This document shows positions 8,769 to 16,557 of a stretch of 17,056 bases of DNA, in pieces (the stretch's first letter is position 1; each line of letters begins with the position of its first letter). Origin of the DNA: Hepatocystis sp. ex Piliocolobus tephrosceles (lineage: Eukaryota > Apicomplexa > Aconoidasida > Haemosporida > Plasmodiidae); NCBI GenBank assembly GCA_902459845.2, contig CABPSV020000383.1, forward strand, positions 1 through 17,056. Reading direction: 5' to 3'. The notes under the pieces were generated by a model. That model was not told where the DNA came from. It was given only the letters and a program-made list of their open reading frames with translations, and made no database searches. Both the position numbers and the translations under genes were made by a program.

Positions 8769-9321
8769 ATTTTTTTATTTTTTTATTTTTTTATTTTTTT
8801 ATTTTTGTAATATGTTTATTTTTTTAAATTTTACTTGTACTCCACTTTTAACTATGGTTTATGTTTAGTTGTTATATATATATATATATATATATAAACA
8901 TATATATGAAAAAATGTATTATAATTCACCTCAATTGAGGAATTGGTGCTCTGTTATTTATTTTGTACACGCCGTTTAAAAAAGCATACATTATTTACAT
9001 GCGTAGTCATGTATCTGCAACAATGATAAGAATATACCTTTATTGGGAGCTGACATGTATGTATATATATGTGTGTGTGAAAATTGTACATAAACACTGA
9101 GCACTTATATACATGTATATGTTTCTATATTTCAAATATCCGATGTATAAAATAAATTAATAAACATCTGTGATATAAATATATGTATACATTTATATGT
9201 ACAATGTTACTTGATCACTATGTATACTACATATTTAAAAAAAAAAAATCAAACATATATTTAAATTTTGTATATATATATATTTTTGTTGGTTTTTAAC
9301 TTTATTTTATGTAAAAAAAAA
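8769..9321. other. Upstream region of dephospho-CoA kinase, no gene
   Basis: Presumed promoter of the minus-strand DPCK gene. It begins with four TTTTTATT units (about 8769-8806), then a (TA)n tract (about 8874-8896), a 12-bp palindrome cctcaattgagg (8929-8940) flanked by near-complementary aattc/gaatt, then unique A/T-rich sequence with scattered catgtat and atacatg words. No convincing reading frame. Confidence 0.6.
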
Positions 9322-9510
9322 ATGCAGAAAACAGTGCTGAAAAATATGCAGAAAAAAATGCAGAAAAAAATACAGAAAAAAATGAAAAAACGAGAAGAAA
9401 AAAATGAAAAAACGAGAAGAAAAAAATGAAAAAACGAGAAGAAAAAAATGAAAAAACGATAAAAAAAAAATGAAAAAACGATAAGAAAAAAATGCAGAAA
9501 AAACGCAGAA
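9322..9510. repeat. Compound purine minisatellite: 12-bp then 22-bp units
   Basis: Starts with atgcag-A-rich copies and three units of 12 bp (atgcagaaaaaa type, at 9346, 9358 and 9370), then five units of exactly 22 bp (atgaaaaaacgagaagaaaa-type, beginning at 9382, 9404, 9426, 9448, 9470), then returns to atgcag copies from 9492. Almost pure purine on the plus strand. Phe/Ser-rich minus-strand frames here are low-complexity artefacts. Confidence 0.92.
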
Positions 9511-9782
9511 AAATAGCTGAAAAAATGAAAAGAAATGAGGAAACAATATAGGAAATGTAAAAAAAAAAACAAAAATCACTGACCTAAAACAATTTATCAC
9601 ATGTACAAAGAGCTGTCAGAGTGATGTTTAATATGGGTAAATAAAGTGATAATAATAGTAGCGTGATACATATAAATATATATGTATGTATATACTAATA
9701 CATTTTTAGTGCCGTTTGATGCACAAAATGTACATGTTCATTGTGTTAACATATTTATTTATGTTTGTTTAAATAAAAAAAT
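9511..9782. other. Spacer between minisatellites
   Basis: A/T-rich sequence without repeats or credible reading frames. It contains GTGATG/GTGATA words (about 9621 and 9647) and a pair of ACATGTAC-type words (about 9599 and 9731) about 130 nt apart. Nothing assignable. Confidence 0.5.
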
Positions 9783-9902
9783 AAATTAATAAGTAAATTA
9801 ATAAATAAATTAATAAATAGATTAATAAACAAATTAATAAACAAATTAATAAACAAATTAATAAACAAATTAATAAACAAATTAATAAACACATTAACAA
9901 AT
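9783..9902. repeat. 12-bp minisatellite, about 10 units
   Basis: Nine 12-bp units of aaattaataaac type (9783-9890) plus a diverged tenth. The first units have aagt, aaat or atag at the junction and the last five are identical, a direction of homogenisation typical of tandem array turnover. Confidence 0.93.
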
Positions 9903-10204
9903 GTATATATGTACATACATACCACGCATTGCAAGCACTATTTTTGACTTTTAAGTTAGTATGCGTTGCCCAGAGTTTGCTAGCATCCTACCGTTTCTTA
10001 AAAAAAAAATTAATTAATTTGTTACTTTTTATTAATAATAAAGTGTTACGGGTGTTATGTGATTTAAAAAAAAAAAAAGAAAAAAAATGTGCATTTTTAT
10101 TAAATAAAAACACATCGGAAAAAATAATAAATCAAAGTATACGTAAGTACAAATTAGTGTATATTAAAATTGCTTAACTATGAATAAAATAATGAAGCAA
10201 AACA
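9903..10204. other. Non-repetitive island between two minisatellites
   Basis: About 270 bp of sequence of higher complexity than its surroundings, especially 9925-10000. A plus-strand frame of 82 codons covers 9929-10177 but it opens with TTG and has no recognisable domain, so I do not call it a gene. It could be 3' UTR of the minus-strand CWC24 gene, a noncoding RNA, or ordinary spacer. Confidence 0.4.
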
Positions 10205-10390
10205 AAATAAAGCAAATAAAACGGAATAAAGTAAATAAAACCGAATAAAGCAAATAAAACCGAATAAAGTAAATAAAACCGAATAAAGCAAATAAAACCG
10301 AATAAAGCAAATAAAACCGAATAAAGCAAATAAAACCGAATAAAGCATATAAAACCGAATAAAGCAAACAAAACCGAATAAAGCAAAATA
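10205..10390. repeat. 19-bp minisatellite, nine units plus a partial
   Basis: Units of gaataaagcaaataaaacc at 10224, 10243, 10262, 10281, 10300, 10319, 10338 and 10357, an imperfect first unit at 10205, and a partial unit after 10375. Variants alternate C/T at the ninth base. The minus-strand frames reading as repeated LFGFICFIRFYLLYSV-like peptides are artefacts of the repeat. Confidence 0.95.
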
Positions 10391-10702
10391 AAAAAATATC
10401 TAGGCAATATCCGTTTTAACACAATATCAATATTCTTTAAAATTTTATGTGTAAAAAATAAAAATAATAAATATTAGTATGACTTAATAACACAAAAAAT
10501 GGTTTTCATTTTATAATATATAACAAACTTTAATTTATTTGATTATTTCGGAATAATAGTTAATGTAAATTGTGTACACGCACATGTACATACTTACATA
10601 TGTATATACACATTTTCATGTGAAAGTACTTTTTTTCATGTAAAAAGTACTTTTTATTTATTGGATTAGGGGGGTTATTTACAGGAATACAAAACACAAA
10701 AA

Positions 10703-10740
<38 letters not shown>

Positions 10741-10803
10741 GTACGTAGGTATATATGTGGATATGTTAGCATACATGCAGCCAAACCAAAATAACTCTCC
10801 TAA
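10391..10803. other. 3' flank of CWC24
   Basis: Downstream of the minus-strand zinc-finger gene. It holds two adjacent 20-bp direct repeats, ttttcatgtgaaagtacttt (10613-10632) and ttttcatgtaaaaagtactt (10633-10652), each containing the palindrome aaagtacttt or part of it, a G6 run (about 10669-10674) and a (TA)n tract (about 10708-10733). No gene seen. Confidence 0.6.
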
Positions 10804-12096
10804 TCACCGGAGATTCTTTTTTTTATTTAAGATGTCAATAATATTTTGAGCCACATTCATAATTCCACTTAATTTTAACCCACATTTAAAACATTTTTTA
10901 TTCTTTTTAAACATTTCTATGAAACATTTTTCACAAAAATAATGAGTACATTCTGTAACACTTGGATTCATTTCAAGCTTCCACTTTTTTTTACATTTTA
11001 TACAAGCAAATGGTAAATTGTGTTCATCATCACTTGAGCTGCAATTAGACAGATTTTCATTTTCAGAATCAGAAAAAACATCATTTACATCAGATGGTGG
11101 ATTATTATTATTATTATTGTTATTATCTTTTTTTCCATCTGTTTGTACCATTGTATTCGATTCGGAGTTAGAATTCTCACCATCTTCATTAAGTAGCTGT
11201 TTATTTGCTTTTTCCTCATTTTCTTTTATCTTTTTTAACATTTTGGCATTCCATTTTTCCAATTTTTCTTTTCTTAATATTTCGTTTTGTTTCCTTTTTG
11301 CTTCATACTCTTGTTCTATTTTCCAACCACTTTTATAATCACTTCTGTCATGCAAATATATACAGGTATCCCCAAAACCACAATACCCTGTTTCTTTGTA
11401 ATCTTTACATATACAAGGCTCATAATCAATTCGTAACGTAACTCTTACATTTGCTCCGGTATTGCGTACTGGACCATATAAACCAGTGTACTTATTTTTA
11501 GCTAAACTGTCTTTATTTATCATTATTGCCTTTGCATATGCATCTTTTCCTCTATAAACATTATCTTTTATATTACCTTTCAAAATTTCATTCCCTATGT
11601 TTATATTTCTTTCCATTATAGCTCGATGGTCATGTTTTATATCTTGATCTATTTCATAAGAACCATAATCTTTAGAAACGTTCATATCTCCTTTATATAT
11701 TTTATCTTCTTCATTTTTTGTATCGATAATATTCATGTTTTCACTTTTCGCTTGTACCAACTTCTTATGTTTCAATTTTTTTAAATTATTTTCTTCGTTC
11801 ATTTTTTTTAATCTTTTTTTAAACAAAAACTTACATACAACATCTTCATCATCATTATTTCCAAAATTTAATTTATCCAAATTTCGATTTTCAAAATGTT
11901 CCTTATCATTACTTAGGGTATTCACATTTCCTAATTCATCTTCTGCATCCTGTCCAGCTTCTGCATTCTGTCCAGCTTCTGCATTCTGTCCATCCTCTGC
12001 ATTTTGTCTCACATCTTTGTCATTTTCTTCTTCAATTTTTATATCTTCTGTTTTCTTCTTATTTTTTACATTAACTATTGCTCTTTTCTTAAACAT
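10804..12096 (-). CDS. CWC24: CCCH and RING zinc-finger splicing factor, CWC24/RNF113 family
   Basis: 430 residues, single exon. CWC24 in yeast and RNF113A in animals join the activated spliceosome; the RING suggests E3 ubiquitin ligase activity. Visible: the family N-terminal word VCKFLFKKRLKK (about 86-97), the block RNTGANVRVTLRIDYEPCIC just before the first finger, a CCCH finger C230-x8-C239-x5-C245-x3-H249 followed by the family signature LHDRSDYKSGW, and a C-terminal C3HC4 RING with C365, C368, C383, H385, C388, C391, C402 and C405. The N-terminal 85 residues are an acidic, repeat-bearing extension (AGQNAE type repeats, about 28-51), and a Ser/Asn/Glu-rich spacer with an Asn run (about 324-331) separates the two fingers. 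The core order and spacing are as in the family. Expected in the nucleus. Transcribed away from HSP90, sharing the spacer 12097-13836. Confidence 0.94.
   Translation of the reverse strand: MFKKRAIVNVKNKKKTEDIKIEEENDKDVRQNAEDGQNAEAGQNAEAGQDAEDELGNVNTLSNDKEHFENRNLDKLNFGNNDDEDVVCKFLFKKRLKKMNEENNLKKLKHKKLVQAKSENMNIIDTKNEEDKIYKGDMNVSKDYGSYEIDQDIKHDHRAIMERNINIGNEILKGNIKDNVYRGKDAYAKAIMINKDSLAKNKYTGLYGPVRNTGANVRVTLRIDYEPCICKDYKETGYCGFGDTCIYLHDRSDYKSGWKIEQEYEAKRKQNEILRKEKLEKWNAKMLKKIKENEEKANKQLLNEDGENSNSESNTMVQTDGKKDNNNNNNNNPPSDVNDVFSDSENENLSNCSSSDDEHNLPFACIKCKKKWKLEMNPSVTECTHYFCEKCFIEMFKKNKKCFKCGLKLSGIMNVAQNIIDILNKKKNLR
11942..12013. repeat. 18-bp in-frame repeat in CWC24
   Basis: Four 18-bp units (11942, 11960, 11978, 11996) of tctgcattctgtccagct type, encoding a six-residue QNAEAG-like repeat in the acidic N-terminal extension. 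The second and third units are nearly identical at DNA level; the fourth is more diverged. Confidence 0.85.
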
Positions 12097-12800
12097 TTTT
12101 TTACACTATCGTTTTGTTATGTATGTTTTTTTTTTTTTTTTTTTATTTATTTATATTTTTACTACTTTTTTTTTTTTAATTATTGTTGGTTTTTTTTTTT
12201 TTAGTATGTAAAAATACATATATGCTGTTGTAATTCGTATACATATAACTGTTGTATTATGTAAAAAGTGTCACACTTAGAAATCCTCTGAGTTCATTCT
12301 TTGCCATTGCTACTGCTATTGCTACTACTATTGCTATTGCTACTGCTTTGTTTTATCTAATTTCTGCTAAAAAAAGAGACCTTATTTTTTTTTTTTTTTT
12401 TTGTTAAATGGATTATATTTATTTGTAATCTTCATTAGTTTATGATCTTTTTATAATTATATAGCTAATTCATTTTTTAAAACATGTTTTAATATTGTTA
12501 GTACTATACATATGTATAGATGACTATTTTTATTTTCACAGATTTTCCCTTTTTTGGAATTCTTCTTTTATTTGTTTTTTTTATTATTTGATGCTTAAAT
12601 TCTTTTATTTATTTTTATTACGATTTACTGTTTAAATCCTTTTATTTATTTTTTTTTATTGCTTACTGTTTAAATCCTTTTATTTTTTTTTTTTTTTTGT
12701 TGCTTAGTGTTTAAATTCTTTTATTTATTTTTTTTTATTATTGTAAAAAAAAATTTATGTAAAGTTATGTATAATGGTACGTTTGTTTTTTTTATTTATG
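12097..12800. other. Divergent spacer, CWC24-proximal half: no gene
   Basis: Presumed 5' UTR and promoter of CWC24. It contains T runs (about 12127-12144, 12167-12177, 12190-12202, 12386-12402), an imperfect (gctatt/gctact) trinucleotide-type array at about 12307-12348, and four T-rich units of about 34-41 bp starting with cttaaattc or ctgtttaaatcc (12594, 12628, 12666, 12707). No credible reading frame: the Phe-rich frames only translate T runs. Confidence 0.6.
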
Positions 12801-12864
12801 CATTAATACGATTATACATTAATACGATTATACATTAATACGATTATACATTAATACGATTATA
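12801..12864. repeat. 16-bp minisatellite, four identical units
   Basis: Four exact copies of cattaatacgattata at 12801, 12817, 12833 and 12849, in the shared upstream region of CWC24 and HSP90. Perfect identity implies recent amplification or sequence constraint. Confidence 0.95.
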
Positions 12865-13035
12865 CATTTGTGCGTTCATATATTTATACGCTTTTCTTTA
12901 AATTTTCTTAAATCACAAAAATTAAGCATATGTCCAATTTGTTATTTGATAAAACAGTTCACGAAAATTTTATGGTGGGTATATATATATATATATATAT
13001 TTATGTTACATAATAAAAATAAAAAATAAAAGGAG

Positions 13036-13038
<3 letters not shown>

Positions 13039-13112
<74 letters not shown>
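13039..13112. repeat. 74-nt A homopolymer
   Basis: Longest homopolymer in the window, near the middle of the divergent CWC24/HSP90 spacer. A shorter 26-nt A run follows at 13287-13312. Such tracts disfavour nucleosomes and often mark Plasmodium promoters; exact length is assembly-sensitive. Confidence 0.95.
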
Positions 13113-13116
<4 letters not shown>

Positions 13117-13622
13117 CAAATAAATAAAAGAGAAAGAGAGAGATAGCACAAGCTAAAATAAATGCTCGTAAAAAGGCCAGAGTAAAAAAACAGTCTAACG
13201 GATTTGACTGCTTGTAAACATGTAAACATATAAAAAAATAATGTGGGCGCATGTGAATCGGATTTATATGTAACACAATTAATGGGAAAAAAAAAAAAAA
13301 AAAAAAAAAAAACATATATACATATTAATATACATGTATGTATGTTTATATGTACATTCGCAAATATAAAAGTACATGTGAATTAACATTTTTGTAACAA
13401 AAAATAATAGCTAAAAAAAAAGTTAAAATGTTATTAACCACATGTTACCTACAATGTTTTTTAAATTAATTTTTTTACGTTTTAAAATATAGAGTTTTTC
13501 TTTAAGTTTTACGGTTTTACGTGTAATGGCTGCTAAAGATTATTAAAGCAAAGGCTTATTCAATATATTTTTATGTATATAAATGTATGAACATTTATAT
13601 ACAACGTACATAGGCATACCAG

Positions 13623-13662
<40 letters not shown>

Positions 13663-13836
13663 ATATATATTTATGTTGTGTATGCATATATTACGCGCTT
13701 ACGTGATTGAATTAAACAACCCACTGGCCACACTACTGGTCAACCCACTGGTCACATTACTGGGTATATAAAAAACACCGTAGCACCAAACGGATTAAAA
13801 AACAGTGCAAAACAAAATAGAAAGGGGGGAGTGAAA
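13113..13836. other. Upstream region and leader of HSP90
   Basis: Presumed promoter and 5' UTR of HSP90. It holds the A26 run (13287-13312), unique A/T-rich sequence to about 13620, a (TA)n tract (about 13627-13658), a 24-bp tandem pair (13717-13764) and a GGGGGG run (13824-13829) a few bases before the ATG. The frame of HSP90 stays open back to a TGA at 13708-13710 but contains no earlier ATG. Confidence 0.6.
13717..13764. repeat. 24-bp tandem pair upstream of HSP90
   Basis: Two adjacent 24-bp copies (13717-13740 and 13741-13764) that start caacccactgg and match at 21 of 24 positions. They are GC-rich for this spacer and end 72 bp before the HSP90 ATG, so they fall in the 5' UTR or core promoter. 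Confidence 0.85.
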
Positions 13837-16557
13837 ATGCGTAGTAGTACCAACAAAACAAACAAGATTAAACTGCTTTTGCTTTTTTCACTTGCTGTAC
13901 TTATAGCATCAAATAACATACTAAATGCTTACAAATTATCTAAAAATTTTGGAAAGTTATACTACATATTAAATGAGAATGGTGGTAATAAATATAACAT
14001 TTATTCTCAAAACAAAATAAATAAAACGTTTTTAAAAAATAATAAAACATTAAAAAAAAATGCTCAGAGATATAACATTTTTAATGCTGTAACAAGTTCT
14101 ACAGTAGATACAACATCAGATGATTCTGTTGGTGTTGAAAAGTATAACTTCAAAGCGGAGGTTAACAAAGTAATGGACATTATTGTCAATTCTTTATACA
14201 CAGATAAAGATGTCTTTTTAAGAGAGTTGATATCCAATGCTTCTGATGCATGTGATAAAAAAAGAATAATATTAGAAAATATTAAATTGATGAAAGCAGC
14301 AGACGAATTAGGACACCCGATAGGTGATACTGTCAGCGATTCGATAGGTGGTACTACAATTGGTAGTGGTAGTGTTAGTGTGGCAGAAAATGCAGTCGAT
14401 AAAAATGACACAAATAAAACATCCGAATTAACAAATCCGAACCAAAATCCGAACCAAAATCCGAACCAAAATCCGAACCAAAACCCGAACCAACCAACAC
14501 AACAAGATGCCATAAACGATAACATAAAAAAATTACTGATAAAAATAAAACCAGATAAAGAGAATAAAACTTTAACTATTACAGATAATGGTATCGGTAT
14601 GGATAAGTACGAATTGATTAATAATTTAGGAACAATTGCTCAATCTGGGACAGCTAAGTTTTTAAAACAAATTGAAGAAGGTCGAGCAGATAGTAATTTG
14701 ATTGGACAATTTGGTGTTGGTTTTTATTCATCTTTTCTTGTCTCTAATAAAGTAGAAGTTTTTACAAAAAAGGAAAATAACATATTTCGATGGTTTTCTA
14801 ATTTAAATGGTTCCTTCAGTGTGAATGAAGTAAAAGAGTATGAAAAAGAAACAGATGAAAAATATGATGATATAAAAAACGGTGGTACTAAAATTATATT
14901 ATATTTAAAAGAAGAATGTGATGAATATTTAGAAGATTATAAACTAAAAGAATTAATTAAAAAATATTCTGAATTTATTAAATTCCCAATCGAAATATGG
15001 TCTGAAAAAATTGATTATGAAAGAGTTCCTGATGATTCAGTATCGTTAAAAGATGGTGATAAAATGAAAATGAAAACAGTTACAAAAAGATATCATGAAT
15101 GGGAAAAAATTAATGTACAATTACCCATATGGAAACAAGATGAAAAACAATTAACTGAAAATGACTATTACAGCTTTTATAAAAATACATTTAAATCATA
15201 TGATGATCCATTAGCATATGTTCATTTTAATGTAGAAGGACAAATTTCGTTTAATTCGATTTTATATATACCAGGTTCTTTACCTTGGGAATTAAGTAAA
15301 AATATGTTTGATGAAGAATCAAGAGGATTAAGATTATATGTAAAAAGAGTTTTTATTAATGATAAATTTTCTGAATCTATACCTCGATGGTTAACTTTTT
15401 TAAGAGGTATAGTTGATAGTGAAAATTTACCATTAAATGTTGGAAGAGAAATATTACAAAAATCAAAAATGTTAACAATTATTAATAAAAGAATTGTTTT
15501 AAAAAGTATTAGTATGATGAAAGGTTTAAAAGAAACTGGAGGTGAAAAATGGAATAAATTTTTAAATATTTTTGGTAAATATTTAAAAATAGGAGTAGTA
15601 GAAGATAAAGAAAATCAAGAAGAAATTGCTTCTCTAGTAGAATTCTATTCAATCAAAAGTGGAGATAAAAAAACGGATTTTGATACTTATATAGAAAATA
15701 TGAAAGAAGATCAAAAATGTATATATTACATTTCAGGAGAAAATAAAAAAGCAGCTCAAAATTCACCATCATTAGAAAAACTAAAAGCACTTGATTATGA
15801 TGTATTATTTTCATTAGAACCAATAGACGAATTCTGTTTATCTTCTTTAACAGTTAATAAATACAAAGGATATGATGTTTTAGATGTTAATAAAGCAGAT
15901 TTAAAATTAAAAGATGCAACAAATCCCAACAAAACAGATGATTTGGATAAATTAAAAATGCAATATGAAATATTATGTAGATGGTTACATAATAAATTTT
16001 CACACAAAGTACATGAAGTTAGAATATCAGATAGATTAATAAATTCACCTGCTTTATTAGTACAAGGAGAAATGGGTATATCTCCATCCATGCAAAAATA
16101 TATGAAACAACAAGCAACTGCTCAAGGTATGTCAGAAAATGAAATGTTCGGTGGACAAGCAGCTAATCAACCCGTTCTAGAAATTAATCCTAATCATTAT
16201 ATTATTAAACAATTAAATCATTTAATACAAATTGATAAAATGAATTCACAAAATTCGGAAATTGCCGAACAAATTTTTGATATCGCATCTATGCAGGGAG
16301 GGTATACTATTGATGATACTGGAATGTTTGCAAAGAGAGTCATAAGTATGATGGAAAAAAATGCTCAAGCGTATCTAATGGATATTCAAAAAAAGGCGGG
16401 CCAGGAGATTAGCCAAAGCGTACACACTATGCAAGAAAATAGCACTGCAAGTGAGGACGTCGTTGGCACACAAACTGGTCAAAATGATAATCTGAATAAG
16501 GACGACGTAGTTGGGTCAAAAACTGTTCAAAATGGTGACCTTAATAAGGACGTATAA
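13837..16557 (+). CDS. HSP90: HSP90, organelle-targeted (probable apicoplast)
   Basis: ATP-dependent chaperone dimer of the GHKL ATPase superfamily. I take the ATG at 13837 (906 residues); the GTG six bases earlier is not a plausible eukaryotic start. Leader: hydrophobic core IKLLLLFSLAVLIAS (about 11-25) followed by a Lys/Asn-rich, acid-poor stretch to about 80, the pattern of a bipartite apicoplast leader. ATPase domain from about 102: ELISNASDACDK (130-141, catalytic Glu and Mg-binding Asn), DNGIGM (250-255, adenine-binding Asp), GQFGVGFYS (290-298). Middle domain: LPLNVGREILQ with the ATP-contacting Arg at about 537. C-terminal domain: RLINSPALLV and VLEINPNHY, in the style of HtpG-like and organellar HSP90s. 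There is no MEEVD or KDEL-like end, which argues against the cytosolic and ER forms. Oddities: an insert of about 60 residues between the first two ATPase motifs, containing five NPNQ repeats, and a duplicated 16-residue unit at the C terminus. A mitochondrial TRAP1-like role is the alternative; the signal peptide favours apicoplast. Confidence 0.96.
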   Translation: MRSSTNKTNKIKLLLLFSLAVLIASNNILNAYKLSKNFGKLYYILNENGGNKYNIYSQNKINKTFLKNNKTLKKNAQRYNIFNAVTSSTVDTTSDDSVGVEKYNFKAEVNKVMDIIVNSLYTDKDVFLRELISNASDACDKKRIILENIKLMKAADELGHPIGDTVSDSIGGTTIGSGSVSVAENAVDKNDTNKTSELTNPNQNPNQNPNQNPNQNPNQPTQQDAINDNIKKLLIKIKPDKENKTLTITDNGIGMDKYELINNLGTIAQSGTAKFLKQIEEGRADSNLIGQFGVGFYSSFLVSNKVEVFTKKENNIFRWFSNLNGSFSVNEVKEYEKETDEKYDDIKNGGTKIILYLKEECDEYLEDYKLKELIKKYSEFIKFPIEIWSEKIDYERVPDDSVSLKDGDKMKMKTVTKRYHEWEKINVQLPIWKQDEKQLTENDYYSFYKNTFKSYDDPLAYVHFNVEGQISFNSILYIPGSLPWELSKNMFDEESRGLRLYVKRVFINDKFSESIPRWLTFLRGIVDSENLPLNVGREILQKSKMLTIINKRIVLKSISMMKGLKETGGEKWNKFLNIFGKYLKIGVVEDKENQEEIASLVEFYSIKSGDKKTDFDTYIENMKEDQKCIYYISGENKKAAQNSPSLEKLKALDYDVLFSLEPIDEFCLSSLTVNKYKGYDVLDVNKADLKLKDATNPNKTDDLDKLKMQYEILCRWLHNKFSHKVHEVRISDRLINSPALLVQGEMGISPSMQKYMKQQATAQGMSENEMFGGQAANQPVLEINPNHYIIKQLNHLIQIDKMNSQNSEIAEQIFDIASMQGGYTIDDTGMFAKRVISMMEKNAQAYLMDIQKKAGQEISQSVHTMQENSTASEDVVGTQTGQNDNLNKDDVVGSKTVQNGDLNKDV
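14434..14493. repeat. 12-bp coding repeat, five NPNQ units in HSP90
   Basis: Five tandem 12-bp units aatccgaaccaa, the fifth with one T to C change, encoding NPNQ x5 (residues about 200-219 of the 906-residue protein). Synonymous sites are almost invariant, so the array looks recently expanded. The antisense frame gives an FWFG repeat that is not a gene. Confidence 0.95.
16453..16548. repeat. 48-bp coding duplication at the HSP90 C terminus
   Basis: Two adjacent 48-bp units (16453-16500 and 16501-16548) encode EDVVGTQTGQNDNLNK and DDVVGSKTVQNGDLNK, followed by D-V-stop. The copies differ at several bases, so the duplication is older than the NPNQ array. Confidence 0.9.

Noticed and set aside
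9929..10177. 82-codon plus-strand frame as a gene
   Set aside because: It opens with TTG, not ATG, is Leu/Lys-rich and has no recognisable domain; kept only as an observation.
10164..10422. Minus-strand frames with LYSVLFALFGFI repeats, resembling membrane proteins
   Set aside because: Pure translation of the 19-bp minisatellite.
12307..12348. Possible Ala/Val/Ile repeat peptide on the minus strand upstream of CWC24
   Set aside because: The frame is closed by a stop before the array and the only ATG yields 16 residues; a trinucleotide-type repeat explains it.
13583..13771. 62-codon frame upstream of HSP90 containing a TYIYIYIY run
   Set aside because: Mostly (TA)n translation; its last part only reads the 24-bp tandem pair in a frame other than that of HSP90.
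13824..13830. G-box for AP2-HS type heat-shock control of HSP90
   Set aside because: GGGGGGA fits the loose (A/G)NGGGG(C/A) pattern, but it is a single copy 6 nt from the ATG, whereas the known sites are tandem and upstream; too weak to call.
13831..13836. GTG as the HSP90 start
   Set aside because: Nuclear genes of this lineage start with ATG; the first in-frame ATG is at 13837 and precedes the signal peptide directly.
14064..14525. Antisense frame with an FWFG repeat
   Set aside because: Shadow of the HSP90 coding strand; the repeat is the reverse of NPNQ codons.
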